The notes: generated from the sequence alone by a model not told the origin. Numbered from the stretch's first letter, positions 1-9,713 are shown. The stretch: DNA of 64,000 nt from Salinimonas iocasae (GCF_006228385.1 NZ_CP039852.1:3612001-3676000); one strand, 5' to 3'. Made by a program: numbers and translations.

Positions 1-1151
1 GTTATATGACCGCGCAGTTTGGTAAGAATCATCTGGGTGATTTGGATGAGCACCTGCCTACCAATCACGGCTTTGATGAGTTTTTTGGCAATCTTTACCA
101 TCTTAATGTTTCCGAAGAGCCGGAACAGGAAGATTATCCCAAGTCAGACGCGTTTAAGAAAAAGTTTGGCCCGCGTGGAGTCATTGAGTCTTACGCCGAT
201 GGCAGAGTGAAAGATACCGGCCCGCTGACCCGCAAACGCATGGAAACGTTTGATGAGGAAATTCTGGCAAAAACCATCGATTTTATTGAGCGGGCGGTAA
301 AAGCCGATAAGCCATTTTTTGTCTGGCATGCCACCAGCCGTATGCATGTTTACACTCACCTGAAGCCTGAAAGCCGGCATCTTGCAACTCAAATCAGCTC
401 TGAAGAAGATGTGTTTGGCAGCGGCCTCATTGAACACGATGGTCATATAGGCAAGCTGCTGGATAAACTGGAGCAGTTAAACATTGCCGATAACACTATT
501 GTTATCTACACCACCGATAACGGCCCGGAACAAAGCAGCTGGCCGGATGCCGGCACCACTAAATTCCGCGGAGAGAAAATGACAACCTGGGAGGGCGGGG
601 TACGGGTGCCGTTTCTTGTGCGCTGGCCCGGAAATATTCCTGCCGGTGAAAAGCGTAATGGCATTTCCTCCCACGAAGATGTGTTCCCCACTATCGCGGC
701 AGCGGTAGGCGAGCCGAATCTGCGCGAAGCAATGAAAAAAGCGCACAGCGTGTATATCGACGGCGAGAACAACCTGGCTTACTGGAAAGGTGAGGCAGAC
801 GAGTCGGCCCGAAACCATTTCTTTTATTATTACGAGTCACAGCTGACAGCAGTAAGGGTAGGCCCCTGGAAAATGCATTTCGCCACCAAACCCGGCGGCC
901 GTTATTACGAAGATTTAGTCACTCACACCATGCCCAAGTTGTTTAATTTGCGTAAAGATCCCATGGAGCATTACGATGGCGTAACCGGCTTTCATCAAAT
1001 CATGCGCAAAAGCTGGGTGATGCAACCGGCAATATCATTACTGACTGAGCATATAAAAACCTTTGAGGAATTTCCGCCCCGTCAGGAAGCTGCCTCACTG
1101 AATATTAATGAGGCGATCAACAAAGCAAAATCTGTATCGACCACGCGCTAG
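1..1151 (+). CDS. Sulfatase (arylsulfatase family), 5' end outside window
   Basis: C-terminal part (about 382 residues) of an alkaline-phosphatase-superfamily sulfatase, which hydrolyses sulfate esters and is usually periplasmic. The reading frame is open from the window edge, so the N-terminus, with the Cys/Ser that becomes formylglycine and the first metal ligands, is not visible. Visible are the GKNHLGD segment (the lysine motif of the family), the metal-binding TTDNGPE segment near visible residue 170, and the following KFRGEK...WEGGVRVP stretch typical of arylsulfatases. The first visible Met is internal. The physiological substrate cannot be told from the sequence; marine relatives often act on sulfated polysaccharides. 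A hairpin lies between this gene and the convergent cytochrome gene. Confidence 0.88.
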   Translation, partial: YMTAQFGKNHLGDLDEHLPTNHGFDEFFGNLYHLNVSEEPEQEDYPKSDAFKKKFGPRGVIESYADGRVKDTGPLTRKRMETFDEEILAKTIDFIERAVKADKPFFVWHATSRMHVYTHLKPESRHLATQISSEEDVFGSGLIEHDGHIGKLLDKLEQLNIADNTIVIYTTDNGPEQSSWPDAGTTKFRGEKMTTWEGGVRVPFLVRWPGNIPAGEKRNGISSHEDVFPTIAAAVGEPNLREAMKKAHSVYIDGENNLAYWKGEADESARNHFFYYYESQLTAVRVGPWKMHFATKPGGRYYEDLVTHTMPKLFNLRKDPMEHYDGVTGFHQIMRKSWVMQPAISLLTEHIKTFEEFPPRQEAASLNINEAINKAKSVSTTR

Positions 1152-1158
1152 TCCTCAT

Positions 1159-1184
1159 GTGCCATCTGCATCAGCAGGTGGCAC
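1159..1184. terminator. Hairpin between convergent sulfatase and cytochrome genes
   Basis: An 11-bp stem (arms 1159-1169 and 1174-1184, one wobble) with an ATCA loop fills the short gap between two convergent stop codons. There is no clear T-tract on either side, so it is a weak or factor-assisted terminator at best. Confidence 0.4.
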
Positions 1185-1187
1185 AGG

Positions 1188-3467
1188 CTACTGCCCGTTA
1201 TTCAGATAACGCTGTAATTCAAGCTTTTCGACCAACGCCTTAATTTGCGGATTACCGGGTAACAGCGCTGACAGATGTTTTGCGTATTTCAGCGCTTTAG
1301 CATGATGCTTTTGTTGCAGGTTTATCTGCACTAACAGATAGGTAAGCTCCGGATTGGCGTCGTCGGTTTCAAACGCCTTTTCGAGGGCGACGGTCGCCGC
1401 GCTTTTTTCACCCATCTCGTTTAACAGCAATCCATACGTGTACAAATACCGCACCGCACCACTTTCTGTCGCTATTTTCAAATGCTCACGCGCTTTATTG
1501 CGTTGTTTTTCTCTGATCCAGCTCATCGCCAGGGCATAGTGAATATCAGGCGCGTTTGGACTTATTTTCAGCGCCTGATTAAGTACATCACGACTTTTGG
1601 CTTCGCTTTGCGAGCGACGCAGCAGCTCGGCCAAATTAATGTATGCTGGCATGTATATGGGTTCTACCTGAATCGCATCGCGGTAGTGCTTTTCTGCCTG
1701 TTGCTGATCATTGAGCACCAGTGCCAGGTTGCCAAGATTGGTATGCGCCGAGCCACGCTCAGCCTGATAAGTTTGCGTGTTTCGGTAATCCTGCACCGCA
1801 GAAGTCAGCGTCTTGCGCTGCGCGGCCGTGATTGAATCTTTAAATTCCGGGGTTAGCACACCTGCCAGCGCCCGCCCGGCAGCACTACGAATAGCCAGTC
1901 TCGAATCACTTAACAGCGGCCCCAGCAGCCTTAGCTGGTCGGTCAGCGCAAAACCTCGTGCCCCGGTTATTGCACCCAGGCGTTTGAGCGGTTCATCGTC
2001 GCGCACAGCCCGACTGATTGCCACCACTGCATTGTTATCCGCAAAAGGAGCCAGACGGGCCAGCGCTGAGGCCCTGACGATGTCGTTATACTGATTATCC
2101 TGTGCAATACGACTTAATAATTGTGAGGCATCCGGCAGGCGTCGCTCACTGGTATGAAACGTCTGCGCATAATGCGCCGAGCCTATAATTGATGAATCAG
2201 GGTGCCAGGATAGAATTGCCTTTGTAGCCCACTGTGCGGATTTGTCATCGTGACAGCTGTTACACGCATTTGGCGCACCGGTCTGCTCTGTTAAATCAGG
2301 CCTGGGGACGCGAAAGCTGTGATCACGTCGTGAGTCAACCTGCATAAAGGTGGTTTCCGGCATGTGACAATTGACACACTGGGTTTGCGGCCCCGTATTT
2401 GTGTGCCCGTGGTGGGAAACATCATCAAATACGTTAGTTGCATGACATTGCGTGCAGGTTTGATTGCCTGAACGTACCAGCTGCCCGGAATGCGGATTAT
2501 GGCAATTGGTGCAGGTGACGCCCGCCTTAAACATCTTACTTTGCAAAAATGAGCCCCACACATACGTCTCATCGCGCACCTGCCCGTCATTAAAATAAAG
2601 CGGTTCGGTGATTAGCGCCGGACTATAAGTATCGTAGAAAGAGGCTGCGGGGTCACGGTCCTGCAATTGCGTTCGGCGGGAGTGACAAGTAGCACATACC
2701 GCAACTTGCGCCGATGGCTGCCGCTCGGAAACTGGCTTCAATTTGCCGTTACTGGCTTGCTCAAACCCACTGACTGACTTGCTCAGCGATTTTTCAAAAC
2801 CTTTGTTCTTACTATTACTCTCACTATCGCCGTTAGCCCACGCCAGATGTGAAGTCGCGTCGCCGTGGCAGGCTGCGCAACTAACGTTAATGCGACTGAA
2901 GGAAGAAGCGAATTGATTGGTTTTTGCCGCATAGTTTTTTTCAAAGTCGGTACTGTGGCAATCAGCGCACATATGGTTCCAGTTCTGACCCATTTGCGAG
3001 GGATGAAATTCATCGTGGGCCTGCTGGTCAGGGTGAAGCACGAACCAGCGTTGTCCTCCCTCGTCTTTCGCGCGGCTATCCCAGGCCAGCGGTATGAACT
3101 GGTACCCGCCTCGCCCGTCTGCAACCATATATTGCTGCAGCGGATAATAACCAAAGGTGTACCGGATTTTCTCGCGACTTGCCTGACCTTTATTATCCTT
3201 TGTAACCAGCCAATATCCTTCGTCATTTTTGATCAGCGTTAGCGTGCCGGACTGATAGGGCATTTCTTTATTAGAGAAATCGCCAGCAACAGACTCAGCG
3301 CTTGCCTCATTCATGGCAAAATAGTGATGGGACTGCCGCCAGTCGTTAACCTGCTTTTCATGGCACGACTGACATTGCGGTTCAGCCACACTATGTGCAA
3401 CGAATAACTGTGCAGCAAATAATAGCGATAGCCCGATAAATGTCAGTCTCTGAATAATATACGTCAA
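1188..3467 (-). CDS. Octaheme c-type cytochrome with HEAT-like and TPR repeats
   Basis: A 759-residue exported multiheme cytochrome. An N-terminal signal peptide (hydrophobic core around residues 8-25) precedes eight CXXCH heme motifs: CQSCH, CADCH, CAACH, CATCH, CTNCH, CTQCH, CVNCH and CNSCH, spread over roughly residues 30-410. A helical HEAT-like region (about 430-560) and several TPR units (about 585-745) follow. A periplasmic electron-transfer or redox-enzyme role is likely; the substrate is unknown. The start is a TTG with an AGGGGA ribosome site about 10 nt upstream; no in-frame ATG lies near the signal peptide. It follows the outer-membrane barrel gene by 43 nt on the same strand, suggesting one transcript. 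Confidence 0.85.
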   Translation of the reverse strand: MTYIIQRLTFIGLSLLFAAQLFVAHSVAEPQCQSCHEKQVNDWRQSHHYFAMNEASAESVAGDFSNKEMPYQSGTLTLIKNDEGYWLVTKDNKGQASREKIRYTFGYYPLQQYMVADGRGGYQFIPLAWDSRAKDEGGQRWFVLHPDQQAHDEFHPSQMGQNWNHMCADCHSTDFEKNYAAKTNQFASSFSRINVSCAACHGDATSHLAWANGDSESNSKNKGFEKSLSKSVSGFEQASNGKLKPVSERQPSAQVAVCATCHSRRTQLQDRDPAASFYDTYSPALITEPLYFNDGQVRDETYVWGSFLQSKMFKAGVTCTNCHNPHSGQLVRSGNQTCTQCHATNVFDDVSHHGHTNTGPQTQCVNCHMPETTFMQVDSRRDHSFRVPRPDLTEQTGAPNACNSCHDDKSAQWATKAILSWHPDSSIIGSAHYAQTFHTSERRLPDASQLLSRIAQDNQYNDIVRASALARLAPFADNNAVVAISRAVRDDEPLKRLGAITGARGFALTDQLRLLGPLLSDSRLAIRSAAGRALAGVLTPEFKDSITAAQRKTLTSAVQDYRNTQTYQAERGSAHTNLGNLALVLNDQQQAEKHYRDAIQVEPIYMPAYINLAELLRRSQSEAKSRDVLNQALKISPNAPDIHYALAMSWIREKQRNKAREHLKIATESGAVRYLYTYGLLLNEMGEKSAATVALEKAFETDDANPELTYLLVQINLQQKHHAKALKYAKHLSALLPGNPQIKALVEKLELQRYLNNGQ

Positions 3468-3510
3468 ATGAGCGGTCCCCTGCTGTTATTGCGCAATATG
3501 CCGCCGAGCC

Positions 3511-4296
3511 TTAAAACTGATAATTAAATTCAATGCGATGGTCACCGTCTGTTAAGTCGATATTTTCATTCCAGTTTGCGAATAGTCTTACGTTCATTCT
3601 GGGTGAGATTTGATAACTCAGTGCCAGCTCGTGGGTTAGCAAGTGGCTTTCATCAATACCGTAATAATTGTCTTTATAATAGCTGTTTCCACCGATAGTG
3701 GTGAGCCAGAATGGATTATAATTTAACCATATTTTATCGGTAATAGTCATTAAAGAGTACATGCCGATAAGACCATAAACACCCATAAACCCGTAACCGT
3801 CGTCAATTTGCCCGCCACTTCGCTGACGATCTTTACCAATAGATGCACCCACCCCTGCCAGAGGATAAAAGGTAAACGCGCCGGTGGGCGGTAAAGCTTT
3901 GATAAAGGAGTAAGAAATATCGGCGCTTTCATCAGCAACCGCATTGGCACGGAACGAATAATTCACATCAATCTGTGATGCCTGCATCGTTGGCAGCGTG
4001 ACATTGAAGTTACGAAACCTGACAGAGTCCAGCGACTGAGTGGTACGGTTATCAGAACGCCAGCCAGCCCAATCCCCAAGCAAACCTTTGGCCTCAATAA
4101 CATACTGCGCAGCGGTGGAAGGATCGCCCGTATCATAAGCCTTGCCAAGTTTAAGGTTTATTCCTTTATCCGAAAAACCCACGCCGCCCTGCGTATAAAT
4201 GGCCAGCGGATCAGACATATCCGCGACCTCACTCTCCTGCGCGGTCGCAGACAGTGAGATAACTAATACAATTCCCGGTAGAAAGCATTTATTCAT
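3511..4296 (-). CDS. Small outer-membrane beta-barrel protein, function unknown
   Basis: A 261-residue protein with a signal peptide ending after about residue 19 (ATAQE) and then alternating polar/aromatic beta-strand segments. It ends in Tyr-Gln-Phe; a terminal Phe is the classical signal for outer-membrane insertion by the BAM machinery. The middle contains Gly-rich turns and Tyr/Trp-rich strands typical of 8-12-stranded barrels. I recognise no named family. It lies directly upstream of the octaheme cytochrome gene on the same strand. A barrel plus multiheme cytochrome recalls the logic of trans-outer-membrane electron conduits, but nothing in the barrel itself proves this. Confidence 0.65.
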   Translation of the reverse strand: MNKCFLPGIVLVISLSATAQESEVADMSDPLAIYTQGGVGFSDKGINLKLGKAYDTGDPSTAAQYVIEAKGLLGDWAGWRSDNRTTQSLDSVRFRNFNVTLPTMQASQIDVNYSFRANAVADESADISYSFIKALPPTGAFTFYPLAGVGASIGKDRQRSGGQIDDGYGFMGVYGLIGMYSLMTITDKIWLNYNPFWLTTIGGNSYYKDNYYGIDESHLLTHELALSYQISPRMNVRLFANWNENIDLTDGDHRIEFNYQF

Positions 4297-4626
4297 CTTA
4301 AGCCCCGCAAGTAACTCCGGCTACAGAAGGGATGACAGAAAACTTAACCCCGGTCGGATTCAGGTGATAACGTATTTGAGAATTTGACTATTACAGCCAG
4401 AAGAACAGAGCGAAAGCGAGTACAGATGAAGCAGTAAAATACCACTCTGGTATTTAAAGCGTAGGCGCTGCGACCAGCCATGGCAAGTGGTGGGTTATTT
4501 TGTGCAGACGTTTGTCAATGGAAGGTTGGGCGGCAGCTTTGTACGTATTGCGGTCGTTGATCACTAGTTGCCAAAAGAAACAAGGGCTCCTCTTGTTAAA
4601 TTATTCAGGCCTCCTTTGTTGTAAAT
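4297..4626. other. Intergenic stretch with two small hairpins
   Basis: 330 bases between two minus-strand genes. A perfect 8-bp hairpin (AAATACCA/TGGTATTT, loop CTC) lies at 4437-4455. A weaker one (AACAAG/CTTGTT) at about 4578-4596 is followed by a T-rich run on the minus strand and could terminate the beta-propeller gene. The promoter of the barrel-cytochrome pair should lie near the 4300 end, but I could not pick boxes with confidence. No coding sequence seen. Confidence 0.35.
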
Positions 4627-5832
4627 TCACTCATTCTTTTTCAGCAAATAGAGAGCATCTTTTTTACCTAGACTGAGCAGCATGTGTTTTCCATCCTCTG
4701 AGAGAGCGATTGATGTAACTCCTTCAATCTCATTTGCCTCGACATGGATTTTTTCTTCAAAATCCAAGCTTCCATCATCGCTGATTTTGAATTGAAGGAC
4801 TCCCTTATCAAATTCACCTGCTGCATAAAGATTTGAACCATCACTGGATAGTGCTAAAGTTGCGACACCTCCGAGTCCAGAACCATGAGTTTCCGATTGA
4901 GTAATAGACTGCATAAAAACATACCCTTCATTGGTTCTTTTAAATACCAAAACTGCGCTGCTACCTGAGCAAGCGACATAGATAAATCTGCTATCTGATG
5001 AAAGGGCTAAGTATTGAGGATTAACCAGAAGGTTTTGTGTATTTTCACTATTGTTGATCATTTGCTTGTGAGTAAATTTGCCATGTTCATCTTGTGAAAA
5101 GATGTTGAGGACATTACCTTCAAAGCCAGCGACGACTAACTCATTATTTGCTTGCGAATAAACCACACTTACAGGCTTTCCAAGCATATAGGGACTCAGG
5201 TCTTTAGAGTTGATTTTACTATTGAAAGTCAATTGAGAATTAATTTTAATATCGAAAACCGAGATTGCATCGCTCTTGTAACTCGCAACAAATAATTGCT
5301 GTTCGTCAGAAGAAACACTGACCCCCCAAGCTCCAAGTATCCCTAGATCATCGACGTCATTTAGTGATTTATCTCTTTTAAAAACAAGCTCATACCCCAA
5401 GTTGTCAGTAATTATCTCTGACGGTATGAATCTGGACTGATCATCTTGCTTGAAAGAGGACAGAGCACTATCGTAAAAGCTTGCAACAACAGCGGTGGTT
5501 CCGCCGTTAAGAAGTGCTAGCCCTGTCGCACCCTCCAGCTTTAATTCAGTTTCTGAATCTAACGATTTTTTGCTTTTAAAAATCTGAATCGGTGTTAAGA
5601 ATTCGTCCAACTCAAGTATCAATATCGAATTGTCATCAGCACTGGTCACCCAAACATACGAACCATCTGGTGATACCCTGACTTGCCTCGGATTGTCTAA
5701 CCCATCAACACCATTCACACCATCAAATAACGTTTGCTGTAATTTAAAACCTTCAGCGTCAGCTCTGTGGTGAGGTGAAAACGATAGTAGTATAAAGATA
5801 GAAAAAAGTGCGACGGTAGTCAGTCTATTCAT
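4627..5832 (-). CDS. Secreted beta-propeller protein (lactonase/YncE-like repeats)
   Basis: About 401 residues with a signal peptide (hydrophobic stretch followed by HHRADAEG) and repeated blades of the form VSPDGSYVWV, VSSDEQQLFVAS, LSSDSRFIYVA and LALSSDGSNLYAAG, as in seven-bladed lactonase/YncE-type propellers. Such proteins are exported scaffolds or binding proteins; no catalytic residues can be assigned. The ATG at 5832 is preferred; a longer frame opens at TTG 5844, and neither has a strong ribosome site. Base composition is AT-richer than the flanking housekeeping genes, fitting an accessory gene. Confidence 0.75.
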   Translation of the reverse strand: MNRLTTVALFSIFILLSFSPHHRADAEGFKLQQTLFDGVNGVDGLDNPRQVRVSPDGSYVWVTSADDNSILILELDEFLTPIQIFKSKKSLDSETELKLEGATGLALLNGGTTAVVASFYDSALSSFKQDDQSRFIPSEIITDNLGYELVFKRDKSLNDVDDLGILGAWGVSVSSDEQQLFVASYKSDAISVFDIKINSQLTFNSKINSKDLSPYMLGKPVSVVYSQANNELVVAGFEGNVLNIFSQDEHGKFTHKQMINNSENTQNLLVNPQYLALSSDSRFIYVACSGSSAVLVFKRTNEGYVFMQSITQSETHGSGLGGVATLALSSDGSNLYAAGEFDKGVLQFKISDDGSLDFEEKIHVEANEIEGVTSIALSEDGKHMLLSLGKKDALYLLKKNE

Positions 5833-5980
5833 GGAATACTGCAAATTTGTCGATTCGCTTGAGGTTAACTGAAATCAAATTGAAAGTCCGCAATTTGTCT
5901 AGAGTGGACCACGAAAGTAATTATCTCAAGGTCTGCTATCCGCTGTAACCTACTTTCAAGAGTACCGGGCCTATGCCGAC

Positions 5981-7135
5981 TTATTTGCTCCCGAAAAGTA
6001 TCCTCATGCTCTTAAAAGGTCTGATGTACAGATGATAGATGCCCATACTTATTACAAAACACGCTCCTAAAATAAACATGTACTTGAATACAGCACCATC
6101 ATTGGTTTGCACCACATAGTATCCAACAGTAACAATCACGGTTTGATGTAAAATATAAAAGGGATAAACAGCTTTGTTTGAATAAGTTAAAAGCTCGCTA
6201 CCTTTATTTAAATAGCGCTTCCCATACCCCAAAATTGCCAACACCCACATCCATGAGTTGACATTCAGCAGCAATATGAAGAAGTAAGACACTGGATGAC
6301 TGAGCCAGTCATCCCAAAGCGCTTTCGGCTCCCAGCCATTCCAACGCACTACATTGATGATAATTATAAGCAAGAAAGCCGCTCGTAATAGAACCACTCT
6401 CTTGGCTTCCAAGTAGTCCATTATCGGCTCGAACCGGTATGCAAAAAGCCCCGCTAAGACAAAGGGGATAAACTGCGCATGTCGTGCATAGTCATTAATA
6501 AAGTCATAAGTGACGGGAAAACGGACACTTAGAAACGTGTATGGGGTGACGGCTACACATACGAAAGCTGCAATACATAACGACAACTTGGTGTGAGAAA
6601 TACTGAATTCTGTCTTTTTTCTCTGAATACTTCTGAAAACAGGTATAGACAGAAGGTTGTAAGCAAAAAGGTATGGAATAAACCACAGGTGCAACCAGTG
6701 AAAATTCCCGGCAGGCCAAAGTTCAAATGTAAGAAAACTCTGGTAGAACTCCACATAGTTAAACTCAGCACCTTCAAGTTTTCTTTCGAAGTATATCTGT
6801 GGTGCAACGAGTACAAAGGTCCAGATTACGGTTGGTATGATAAGGCGCTTGAATCTTGAAAGCGCAAACCGCTGTGCTGAAAGCCGTTCAAGAAGAATGC
6901 AGGAGATAAAGCCGGATACAAAAAACAGCAATGGCATACGAAAAAATTGCATCCAATAATTTATCTCCATAAGAACGTTACTGGTGCTATCTGCCTTGAT
7001 ATGCCAGTCCCATTCAGCAACAAATATCATGTTGACGTGATAAACAAATACCAGAAGAATCGCCAAGACTCTTAAAGCATCAATATAGAAGTATCGCTTG
7101 GCCCTTTCAAAACCCGCATTTTCCCTGTGTTTCAT
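5981..7135 (-). CDS. Acyltransferase family 3 membrane protein (OpgC/MdoC-like)
   Basis: A 384-residue polytopic membrane protein of the acyltransferase-3 superfamily, which transfers acyl groups (acetyl or succinyl) to carbohydrates across the inner membrane. The N-terminal segment YFYIDALRVLAILLVFVYH carries the conserved family Arg and His, followed by about ten hydrophobic helices including HLWFIPYLFAYNLL. Length and layout match OpgC (about 385 residues), which succinylates osmoregulated periplasmic glucans. No opgG/opgH genes are nearby, so the substrate could equally be a surface polysaccharide. It stands alone in the AT-rich accessory stretch. Confidence 0.78.
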   Translation of the reverse strand: MKHRENAGFERAKRYFYIDALRVLAILLVFVYHVNMIFVAEWDWHIKADSTSNVLMEINYWMQFFRMPLLFFVSGFISCILLERLSAQRFALSRFKRLIIPTVIWTFVLVAPQIYFERKLEGAEFNYVEFYQSFLTFELWPAGNFHWLHLWFIPYLFAYNLLSIPVFRSIQRKKTEFSISHTKLSLCIAAFVCVAVTPYTFLSVRFPVTYDFINDYARHAQFIPFVLAGLFAYRFEPIMDYLEAKRVVLLRAAFLLIIIINVVRWNGWEPKALWDDWLSHPVSYFFILLLNVNSWMWVLAILGYGKRYLNKGSELLTYSNKAVYPFYILHQTVIVTVGYYVVQTNDGAVFKYMFILGACFVISMGIYHLYIRPFKSMRILFGSK

Positions 7136-7358
7136 TCACTACGCTCTTGTTCCGTATGCCAAGCAAAACGTGTTTGATACTACGCTAGGCTCAGAATAGC
7201 GAAAAAGAAAAAGTAAAACTGCGTGAGTTTGTTACAAATCGTGAATGGTATTGGTCAACGACGCATGCTATTGGCTTGGAAACGGGTAAAACCGCCACTC
7301 AGTTGCAGGGGGAGGGAGCAGCGCTGTGACGGTAAACTAAATCCTACTCGATTTGCGA

Positions 7359-8225
7359 CTATTCGATTGGTAGGAAGATATCCGTTATCACGTCATTTTC
7401 TGAGACATCAGGGAAGAAGCTCACTCTTTCAAAATAAAGAGGAAAGTCTCGCAACTCGCGGCCCGACTCTGGGAGCCATTGGTTATAAAGATAATTTACC
7501 GCGTTACCAATCGTGTCGTCACTACCACAGTGGCGAAGCACGGCACACATTCCCGCAGGAATAACTTTGTTCACTATATTGTAGCTATTGGCGGCAACGG
7601 GCGTAACGATGGCGCAACAAATATCAAATCGATAGTCTTCCGGTGCAGTGGTAGTGGGGTCATCGTACACGAGGTTGTATGTCTTACTTTTACTCGGAGG
7701 GAGTTTCTGGGCCTTCCTCCACTCAATAAATTGCCTTATTGATTGACCTAATAGCCTTGGTGTTCCACGGTGCTCTTTAACCGCGATTAGTGTTTCATCA
7801 ACTTCAATAAGGTCAACGTTAAAATCTTTGCTGTTATGCATTGTTTCGGTCCTTAGCTTCAACACAGGTTCATAGTGAAAGCGCCAAGGAGCCCAGTCAG
7901 GTGATTGCCTGAAACTGGAAGGACTCTTTAAAAAATACTTTTTGAAAGTCCGAGAAAAAGCTTCATGACTGCTATAGCCATTCTTCAATGCTATGTCCAA
8001 AATCCTTTCTTCAACCCTATAGGCTAGCTGAAAAGCCGCTTTTTTAAGTCTCAGCAGTCTTATCAGTTTGGTCACAGAGATACCAAAATACGCTGAGCAC
8101 TGCCTATGAAAATGGAATTTGGATAGATGTACGTGATCACACAGCGAATCAACATCAATGTTTGTATCGAGATGTTGTTCAATATAGCTGACAACTTTTT
8201 CGAATCGATGGTGATATACAGACAT
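7359..8225 (-). CDS. AraC-family regulator with GyrI-like C-terminal domain
   Basis: 288 residues. The N-terminal ~110 residues form the double helix-turn-helix of AraC/XylS proteins (HLSKFHFHRQCSAYFG and the second motif ILDIALKNGYSSHEAFSRTFKKYF). Residues about 125-288 resemble a GyrI-like/effector-binding domain as in Rob and SbmC-like fusions, with typical strand segments (VDLIEVDETLIAVKEHRG; PAGMCAVLRHCG). Such proteins bind small hydrophobic ligands and activate stress or efflux genes. No obvious target gene is adjacent, and the IS30 element lies immediately upstream of its promoter region. Confidence 0.85.
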   Translation of the reverse strand: MSVYHHRFEKVVSYIEQHLDTNIDVDSLCDHVHLSKFHFHRQCSAYFGISVTKLIRLLRLKKAAFQLAYRVEERILDIALKNGYSSHEAFSRTFKKYFLKSPSSFRQSPDWAPWRFHYEPVLKLRTETMHNSKDFNVDLIEVDETLIAVKEHRGTPRLLGQSIRQFIEWRKAQKLPPSKSKTYNLVYDDPTTTAPEDYRFDICCAIVTPVAANSYNIVNKVIPAGMCAVLRHCGSDDTIGNAVNYLYNQWLPESGRELRDFPLYFERVSFFPDVSENDVITDIFLPIE

Positions 8226-8378
8226 GTAAGCAATTCTCTCCTTAGCCGCTCTATATTGAAGTTTTACGGGAATGGATTCTTGACCAAACTTGCTGAATAT
8301 TAAATGAAGTCAGGCAACTTAAGATATAATAACTATGACTCATACTCGTTTTCTACGAATCATCATTTCTCGTATCCG

Positions 8379-9463
8379 CGAATTCAACTCCGAAGTGCAC
8401 CACTCGCTAAATTAGGCAGCCTTGCGTAATTCATTGAATACCGCAACAGGTTGCCTGAAGCCGAGGCACTTTCTCGGTCTGGCATTTAATGCCCGCTCTA
8501 TTTCACTAATTTGCCTATCCGATACCGTCCGTAAATCGGTGCCTTTCCGGATGTACTGGCGCAGTAAACCGTTGAAGTTCTCATTCAGTCCGCGTTCCCA
8601 TGATGAGTACGGATTCGCGAAGTAGATATTGGTTTTGAGCTTCTCAGCGACCAGCGCGTGGTCACAGAATTCGCTGCCGTTGTCCGCTGTGATTGTTCGG
8701 ACATGACCTCGATATTTCCAGAGCATCCCAACCATGGCTCGGGCCACGTCTGCTGCGCTTTTCGCTGGCACTTTGCGTATCAGGTAAAGCTTACTTTTGC
8801 GCTCGACTAAACTAACAATCGCGCCCGTTCCTTGCTTGCCCAGAACCGTGTCAGCTTCCCAGTCACCGAACCGCTTTTTCTTGTTCACGATAGCGGGACG
8901 ATGCTCAATGCCAACGCGATTCGGGATAATTATCCGCTTCGCACGGTCACCTTTACGATACCTTCTGTGACTCTGGCGCAGCTGTTTGTACAACCTACCG
9001 CCACGTAATTTATCACGCTGGACGTAGCGATAAATCCATTCGTGACTGACGTGATGACCGATGATTTTACCTACACCAGCAATCTGCTCAGGGCTCCATT
9101 TCTGGTTCAGCCCGAACTCAACAAAGGTAATCGTCAGTTCAGATATCCTGAACTTTGCGGCCTGGCTGCGGCGCTTCAGTGCTTTTGCCTGAGCGACTTC
9201 CGGCAAATAGTGGTTATCCCGAATTCTATTGCGATTTACTTCCCGGCTGATTGTGCTGTGACTCACGCTCAGACGTTTTCCGATCTCCCGATAACTGAAA
9301 CCCTCGCGTAAGTAGGCCTCAATCTGGTATCGTTGTCCCTCGATCAACTGCTTGTAACTCATGGTAATACTCTAATTGTTTGGCGACTTTAGAATACCAC
9401 CAACAGGCAGTTGATCATCTATCACCCGTTAACCATGAGTGGTGCACTTATTATCTGAATTCG
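8379..9463 (-). mobile_element. IS30-family insertion sequence, apparently intact
   Basis: A complete element of about 1.09 kb. Imperfect terminal inverted repeats of about 27 bp lie at 8379-8405 and 9437-9463; they share CGAATTCA at the tip and a 13-base inner block AAGTGCACCACTC. The transposase gene fills nearly all of the interior. I could not define a convincing target duplication; IS30 duplications are only 2-3 bp, and the flanks (CCG before, GGT after) share at most one base if these are the exact ends, so the termini may be off by a base or two. The element marks the accessory character of the 4.6-12.4 kb region. Confidence 0.85.
8412..9362 (-). CDS. IS30-family transposase
   Basis: 316 residues, full length for the family. 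The N-terminal helix-turn-helix (YREIGKRLSVSHSTISREVNRN) binds the terminal repeats. The catalytic DDE triad is visible in GDWEADTV, TADNGSEF and RGLNENFNG, with the usual order and spacing. No frameshift or stop interrupts it, so it is probably active. The protein cuts and moves the surrounding element. Confidence 0.95.
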   Translation of the reverse strand: MSYKQLIEGQRYQIEAYLREGFSYREIGKRLSVSHSTISREVNRNRIRDNHYLPEVAQAKALKRRSQAAKFRISELTITFVEFGLNQKWSPEQIAGVGKIIGHHVSHEWIYRYVQRDKLRGGRLYKQLRQSHRRYRKGDRAKRIIIPNRVGIEHRPAIVNKKKRFGDWEADTVLGKQGTGAIVSLVERKSKLYLIRKVPAKSAADVARAMVGMLWKYRGHVRTITADNGSEFCDHALVAEKLKTNIYFANPYSSWERGLNENFNGLLRQYIRKGTDLRTVSDRQISEIERALNARPRKCLGFRQPVAVFNELRKAA

Positions 9464-9713
9464 GGTCAGCTTAGTACCAGTTGCTGTTATTTAAGATTAT
9501 ATGGCCGTGGGCTCATTGCAATTTTTAAGGCAGCTATGAGCGAATTACGGATATCAGACAGTCAATTTCTGATTAGATTGCCGATCAAAGAGAAACTAAA
9601 AATCGTGCATTCATGATGAGGTCTGCATCGCTCTTAATGTAGAGAATTTTTCACCTTACCCTCGCTCAGTTACTGTCAATCAATTAATATAAGGGCAAAA
9701 AGGAACTTTAAAA
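9464..9713. other. Region right of the IS30 copy, no clear gene
   Basis: A frame starting at ATG 9536 would encode 26 residues (MSELRISDSQFLIRLP...). Its middle faintly recalls the N-terminal strand of Arc/MetJ-type DNA-binding proteins, but it ends before any helix. It may be a decayed antitoxin-like remnant; nothing else is recognisable. The last 30 bases contain the AAGGAAC ribosome site of the next gene. Confidence 0.2.

Noticed and set aside
7223..7564. 113-codon + strand frame overlapping the AraC-family gene
   Set aside because: Text is low in family features and overlaps the confident regulator on the other strand.
9380..9616. 78-codon + strand frame running across the right IS30 end
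   Set aside because: The first part lies within the IS terminal region and the rest has no homology pattern except a weak Arc-like segment; no ribosome site.
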